Shown here: piece by piece, positions 61,106-64,000 of the stretch
How positions within the stretch are numbered: position 1 is the first letter of the stretch
How the letters are laid out: the number at the start of each line of letters is the position of its first letter
NCBI RefSeq assembly: GCF_002285435.1
Contig: NZ_NSBT01000037.1
Coordinates: forward strand, 682,001-746,000
Origin: Actibacterium ureilyticum
GTDB lineage: Bacteria; Pseudomonadota; Alphaproteobacteria; Rhodobacterales; Rhodobacteraceae
DNA length: 64,000 nucleotides
Direction of reading: 5' to 3'
Position numbers and translations under genes: made by a program
Notes under the pieces: generated by a model
Database searches by the model: none
Seen by the model: only the letters and a program-made list of their open reading frames with translations
What the model was told of the DNA's origin: nothing

Positions 61106-62460
61106 GGGTCTTCTCCCGTCAACTCTTCCGCCGCACGGGCGGGTCGGAATACGATCCCGCGTGCGGCGGCGATCAATGTCTCCATCCGTTCCGGCAACGC
61201 ATAAAGCGTCACCCCCCAGGGCGTCCCACAAGGCGCCCGCCCCACGGGGGCCGAGATCGCGGCCAGCCCCAGCGGGTTGGCGAAATTGGTATAGTACCCA
61301 TTGCCGAAATTCGGCCCCAGCGGGTCGTCAGCCACCATCTGGCGGGTCACGATCCGCCCCACGGTGGGCGTCAGCAACACGTCATGCGCGTCCCAGAACG
61401 GGGCCAGCGCGGCGCGGCAATCGGCCACCGCGTATTGCGCGCGATAGGCATCGGCGGCGGTGAACTTGCGGCTGGACAGCACCAGATCGCGCACCACCGG
61501 ATCGCAGCCATCGGGATGCGCCGCGATGAATTCCCCCACCGCGACATCGCGCTCCGACAGGAACGGCCCGAAGAACATCAGATCGTTGATCGCGCGGAAC
61601 CGGTCCAGATCGACCGTGCCCACATCGCCCAACGCCCCGCGCAGCCCGTCATACAGCGCCGCCACCCCGTCATCGCCGAAGGTCTCGATCCGCTCGGGCA
61701 CGGCGATGCGCGGCGCGCGGGCCGGAGCGCGCGTGATGGTCTGGCTAAAGCCATCTGCGGGGTCGCGCCCGCGCACGACCGCATCGACGGCGCAGACATC
61801 GTCCAGCGTCGCGGCAAAGACCGTGGGCGTGTCGAAGCTGCGACAGGCATAGACCAGCCCGGCCCGGCTCCAATCCCCCGGCGCGGGCTTCAGGCCCCAG
61901 ATGCCGTTATAGCTGGCCGGGATGCGCCCCGACCCGCCGGTATCGGTGCCGAAGGCTAAGCTGACGATGCCGGTCGACACCGACACCCCCGCGCCCGACG
62001 ATGACCCGCCCGGGATGGCGGCGGGGTTGAACGGGTTGGTTGGGGTGCCATGGGGCGACCGGGTGCCGACCAGCCCGGTGGCGAACTGGTCCATGTTGGT
62101 CTTGCCCAGACAGATCGCCCCGGCCGCCCGCGCCCGCGCCACCACCGTGGCATCGCGCGGCGCGCGATAGGCGAAGGCCGGACAGGCGGCGGTGGTCGCC
62201 ATAGCGCCCACATCGATATTGTCCTTGACCGAAAAGAGCGTGCCGTAAAGCGGCAGATCGGCCATCTGGCCGCGCCTGGCATCCAGCGCATCAGCCTCGG
62301 CCAGGATGCGCGCGCGGTCGGCGGTCGAGATCCAGACCGCGTCCTGATCGGCATCGCCCAATCGCGCCAAAGCCGCCTCGACCGTGGCCCGCACGGTCGT
62401 CGCGCCGCTGGCATAGGCGCGCCGCAACGCGCCCATGCCCATGTCCATCGTGCCTGTCAT
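61102..62460 (-). CDS. amidase-signature enzyme, allophanate hydrolase N-domain-like
   Basis: 452 residues from ATG 62460. Amidase-signature triad: Lys in LFSVKDNIDVG, cis-Ser in IPGGSSSGAGV, and nucleophile Ser in GTDTGGSGRIPAS. LYGTLFSVKDNIDVGAMATTAACPAFAY and VYACRSFDTPTVFA match AtzF/DUR1,2-type allophanate hydrolase domains. The AtzF C-terminal decarboxylase domain is absent, so allophanate use is uncertain; a nonstandard amide or ureido acid is possible. Directly upstream lies the TauA-like remnant. Confidence 0.82.
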   Translation of the reverse strand: MTGTMDMGMGALRRAYASGATTVRATVEAALARLGDADQDAVWISTADRARILAEADALDARRGQMADLPLYGTLFSVKDNIDVGAMATTAACPAFAYRAPRDATVVARARAAGAICLGKTNMDQFATGLVGTRSPHGTPTNPFNPAAIPGGSSSGAGVSVSTGIVSLAFGTDTGGSGRIPASYNGIWGLKPAPGDWSRAGLVYACRSFDTPTVFAATLDDVCAVDAVVRGRDPADGFSQTITRAPARAPRIAVPERIETFGDDGVAALYDGLRGALGDVGTVDLDRFRAINDLMFFGPFLSERDVAVGEFIAAHPDGCDPVVRDLVLSSRKFTAADAYRAQYAVADCRAALAPFWDAHDVLLTPTVGRIVTRQMVADDPLGPNFGNGYYTNFANPLGLAAISAPVGRAPCGTPWGVTLYALPERMETLIAAARGIVFRPARAAEELTGEDP

Positions 62461-62461
62461 G

Positions 62462-62869
62462 TTATTTGACGACCGCTTCCAGGTATTCGGGATGCAGGAA
62501 GCTTTCGAAGGTTTCGCGGCTTGGTGCCTCGGGCAGGCGTTCCTGGCTGACCAGAAATTCCGAGGTCGCCACCAGCGTATCGACAAACCCGCCGCGGGCC
62601 TCGGACGTGCCGATATACTGGCCGGTCAGCTGCTTTTCGCACGGCACCATCTCGGTCCCGCGCATCATCCGCGTGGCGTCTTCCAGCGCCAGTTCCAGCT
62701 CTTCGGCGATGATCTTGGCGGTCTCGGCCGGGTTCGAGATCCAGTAATCGATCCCCTCGCATTCGGCGGCGATGAACTTCTCGACATAATCGGGATAGGC
62801 TTCGGCGAATTCGTTCATCACCACGCCCACATCCCAGGTCGGATAGCCGCGCTTTTCCATGACGTTATG
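62462..62869 (-). pseudogene. C-terminal remnant of a TauA-like ABC substrate-binding protein
   Basis: The last 130 or so residues of a taurine/sulfonate-type binding protein: TWDVGVVMNEFAEAYPDYVEKFI, WISNPAETAKIIAEEL and VSQERLPEAPSRETFESFLHPEYLEAVVK. Nothing encodes the N-terminal two thirds, including the signal peptide, and no permease or ATPase follows. The homologous part ends near 62869 where the LysR-like remnant begins on the other strand, indicating a deletion. It lies directly in front of the amidase and ends 2 bases before it. Confidence 0.7.
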
Positions 62870-63159
62870 CCAATCGGATCTCGATGAAGCTGCGCCCCGC
62901 GGTCGAGGCCGACAGCTATGTCCTGCTGCGCAACTTCGCCGCGCGCCGTCATACCATCGCGTTCGAGCTGGAAATCGGCGTCCCGCCGGAAGAGATGGAA
63001 TCCTCGCTGGTCAGCCTGCCGGTCAGCGTGCCCAACCGGTATGACGGGTCGCTTTATGTCGTGCAACTGCGGGGGCGGACCCTGTCGGTTGCGGCGGCGC
63101 GCTTTGCCCAACAGATCACCGACAAGCTGGTCAGTCGGTTCGACGGCGCCCCGGGCTAG
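62863..63159 (+). pseudogene. C-terminal remnant of a LysR-type regulator
   Basis: The last 98 residues of a LysR substrate-binding domain: NRISMKLRPAVEADSYVLLRNF, IAFELEIGVPPEEMESSLVSLPV, LYVVQLRGRTLSVAAARFAQQI. The frame is closed upstream by TGA at 62860-62862 and no HTH is present. It faces the TauA remnant, so both were cut at about the same point. Confidence 0.7.
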
Positions 63160-63166
63160 GGGGCGT

Positions 63167-63196
63167 CCGGCCCGGGCCATGCGCGGCCCGGACCGG
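63167..63196. terminator. bidirectional hairpin between the LysR remnant and tctA
   Basis: Stem CCGGGCC / GGCCCGG around ATGCGC, extended by CCGG/CCGG after one mismatch. It lies between two converging gene ends. Confidence 0.6.
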
Positions 63197-63211
63197 TAAC
63201 GGCTCGATGCC

Positions 63212-64000
63212 TCAGTCGCTGATCGCGCCCTCGGTGTCGCGGCGGGCATGCATCCGCGCCTTGACCCGTGCGCCCACGATCAGCGGCAGGACAAACCCCA
63301 CCAGCGCGATGGCCCACAGCGCAATCGACAGCGGGCTGTCGACCAGCGTCCACCAGTTGCCATTGTCGATGGTCACCGCACGGCGCAGGTTGTTTTCCAT
63401 CGAATTGCCCAACAGCGTGCCCAGGATGATCGGCACCAGCGGCACGTCCAGCTTACGCAGGACCCAGCCCATCACGCCAAAGCCGATCATCACCAGCAGA
63501 TCGAAGCTGGAGCCAGAGATGCCATAGATCCCCACGAAGCTGACCATCGCCACGATGGGCATCAGGATCCGCGACGGCACCATCAGCACCCGCGTGAACA
63601 GCCCCACCATCGGGATGTTCATCGCCAGCAGCATGAAATTTGCGATGAACAGCGCCGCGATCAGGCCCCAGACCACATCGGGGTTCTGCGTGAACAGCAG
63701 CGGCCCCGGCGTGATGTTCAGCGCCAGCAGCACCGCCAGCAGCACCGCCGTGGTGCCCGACCCCGGCACGCCCAGCGCCAGCATCGGCACCAGCGCACCG
63801 CCGGCAGCGGCGTTGTTGCCTGCCTCGGGCGCGGCCACGCCACGCGGATCGCCGGTGCCAAAGGTGCCGTCCTTGTCGACCAGCCGCTTTTCCATCGAAT
63901 AGCTGATGAACGACCCCAGCGAGGCGCCCGCGCCGGGCAGCACCCCCGCGATGAATCCCAGGACCGAGGTCCGCAGCATGGTGGGCGTGCAGGCCTTGAT
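63212..64000 (-). CDS. tripartite tricarboxylate transporter permease TctA, C-terminal part
   Basis: 263 residues visible of about 500; the gene continues past the right edge. TctA landmarks: LGFIAGVLPGAGASLGSFISY, GDPRGVAAPEAGNNAAAGGALVPMLALGVPGSGTTAVLL, and LALNITPGPLLF. These are the repeat signatures of the large membrane subunit of TTT transporters, which import citrate-like and other organic acids with a periplasmic TctC. The small subunit and binding protein would be outside the window. Confidence 0.93.
   Translation of the reverse strand: MKACTPTMLRTSVLGFIAGVLPGAGASLGSFISYSMEKRLVDKDGTFGTGDPRGVAAPEAGNNAAAGGALVPMLALGVPGSGTTAVLLAVLLALNITPGPLLFTQNPDVVWGLIAALFIANFMLLAMNIPMVGLFTRVLMVPSRILMPIVAMVSFVGIYGISGSSFDLLVMIGFGVMGWVLRKLDVPLVPIILGTLLGNSMENNLRRAVTIDNGNWWTLVDSPLSIALWAIALVGFVLPLIVGARVKARMHARRDTEGAISD

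Overview
The window is about 64 kb of high-GC DNA with densely packed, overlapping operons. Its gene content is that of a Rhodobacterales alphaproteobacterium of the Roseobacter/Paracoccus type: a bufferin operon, a urt-fmd amide locus, a form II CoxL-like molybdoenzyme, TauT/NitT transporters, TctA, and an intergenic motif I recognise from this order. Genus cannot be fixed from the sequence. There are no CRISPR arrays, insertion sequences or rRNA genes. One tRNA-Gly(UCC) is present.

1-13.7 kb is mostly housekeeping: the start of a 2-hydroxyacid dehydrogenase, an SH3 protein, a CDF metal exporter, a thioesterase, a DUF2235 hydrolase, an orphan CoxL-like protein, valS, a caspase-fold protein and thrS. 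13.7-16.4 kb is a bufferin (copper-binding RiPP) operon: precursor, DUF692/MNIO enzyme, DUF2063 partner and DoxX membrane protein, with a strong hairpin after the precursor gene. 16.4-23 kb holds small stress proteins, an acyl-CoA synthetase, a BON-LysM protein, an ABC exporter and the tRNA.

23-48.4 kb is a small-nitrogen-compound island. A left-facing operon urtABCDE-fmdA-fmdB (urea or short-chain amide uptake plus formamidase) diverges from a two-component system whose kinase is fused to an NCS1 transporter-like sensor. A TetR gene follows, then an ABC importer operon carrying OsmC, acyl-CoA dehydrogenase-like, rhodanese, HCCA-isomerase-like and ANTAR genes. It is followed by a second ABC importer with cyanase (cynABD-S), HupE/UreJ, CobW and a beta-propeller protein. 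Together they would import formamide/urea- and cyanate-type compounds and release ammonia and CO2.

48.4-61 kb is a redox island. One left-facing operon has DUF971, an AprA-like flavoprotein, an AprB-like ferredoxin and a HEAT-repeat protein. After a terminator, a second begins at an FNR-like box: nine genes, eight of them tightly overlapping, for a TauT/NitT importer, an unknown membrane protein, SCO, PCuC, a dihaem cytochrome, a Crp/Fnr regulator and a YeiH exporter. fdxA-fpr faces the other way. I do not recognise this combination as a described pathway.

60.4-64 kb holds a DsbA-like protein, an allophanate-hydrolase-like amidase, two gene remnants (TauA-like and LysR-like) meeting at a probable deletion junction, and the C-terminal part of a TctA permease running off the edge.
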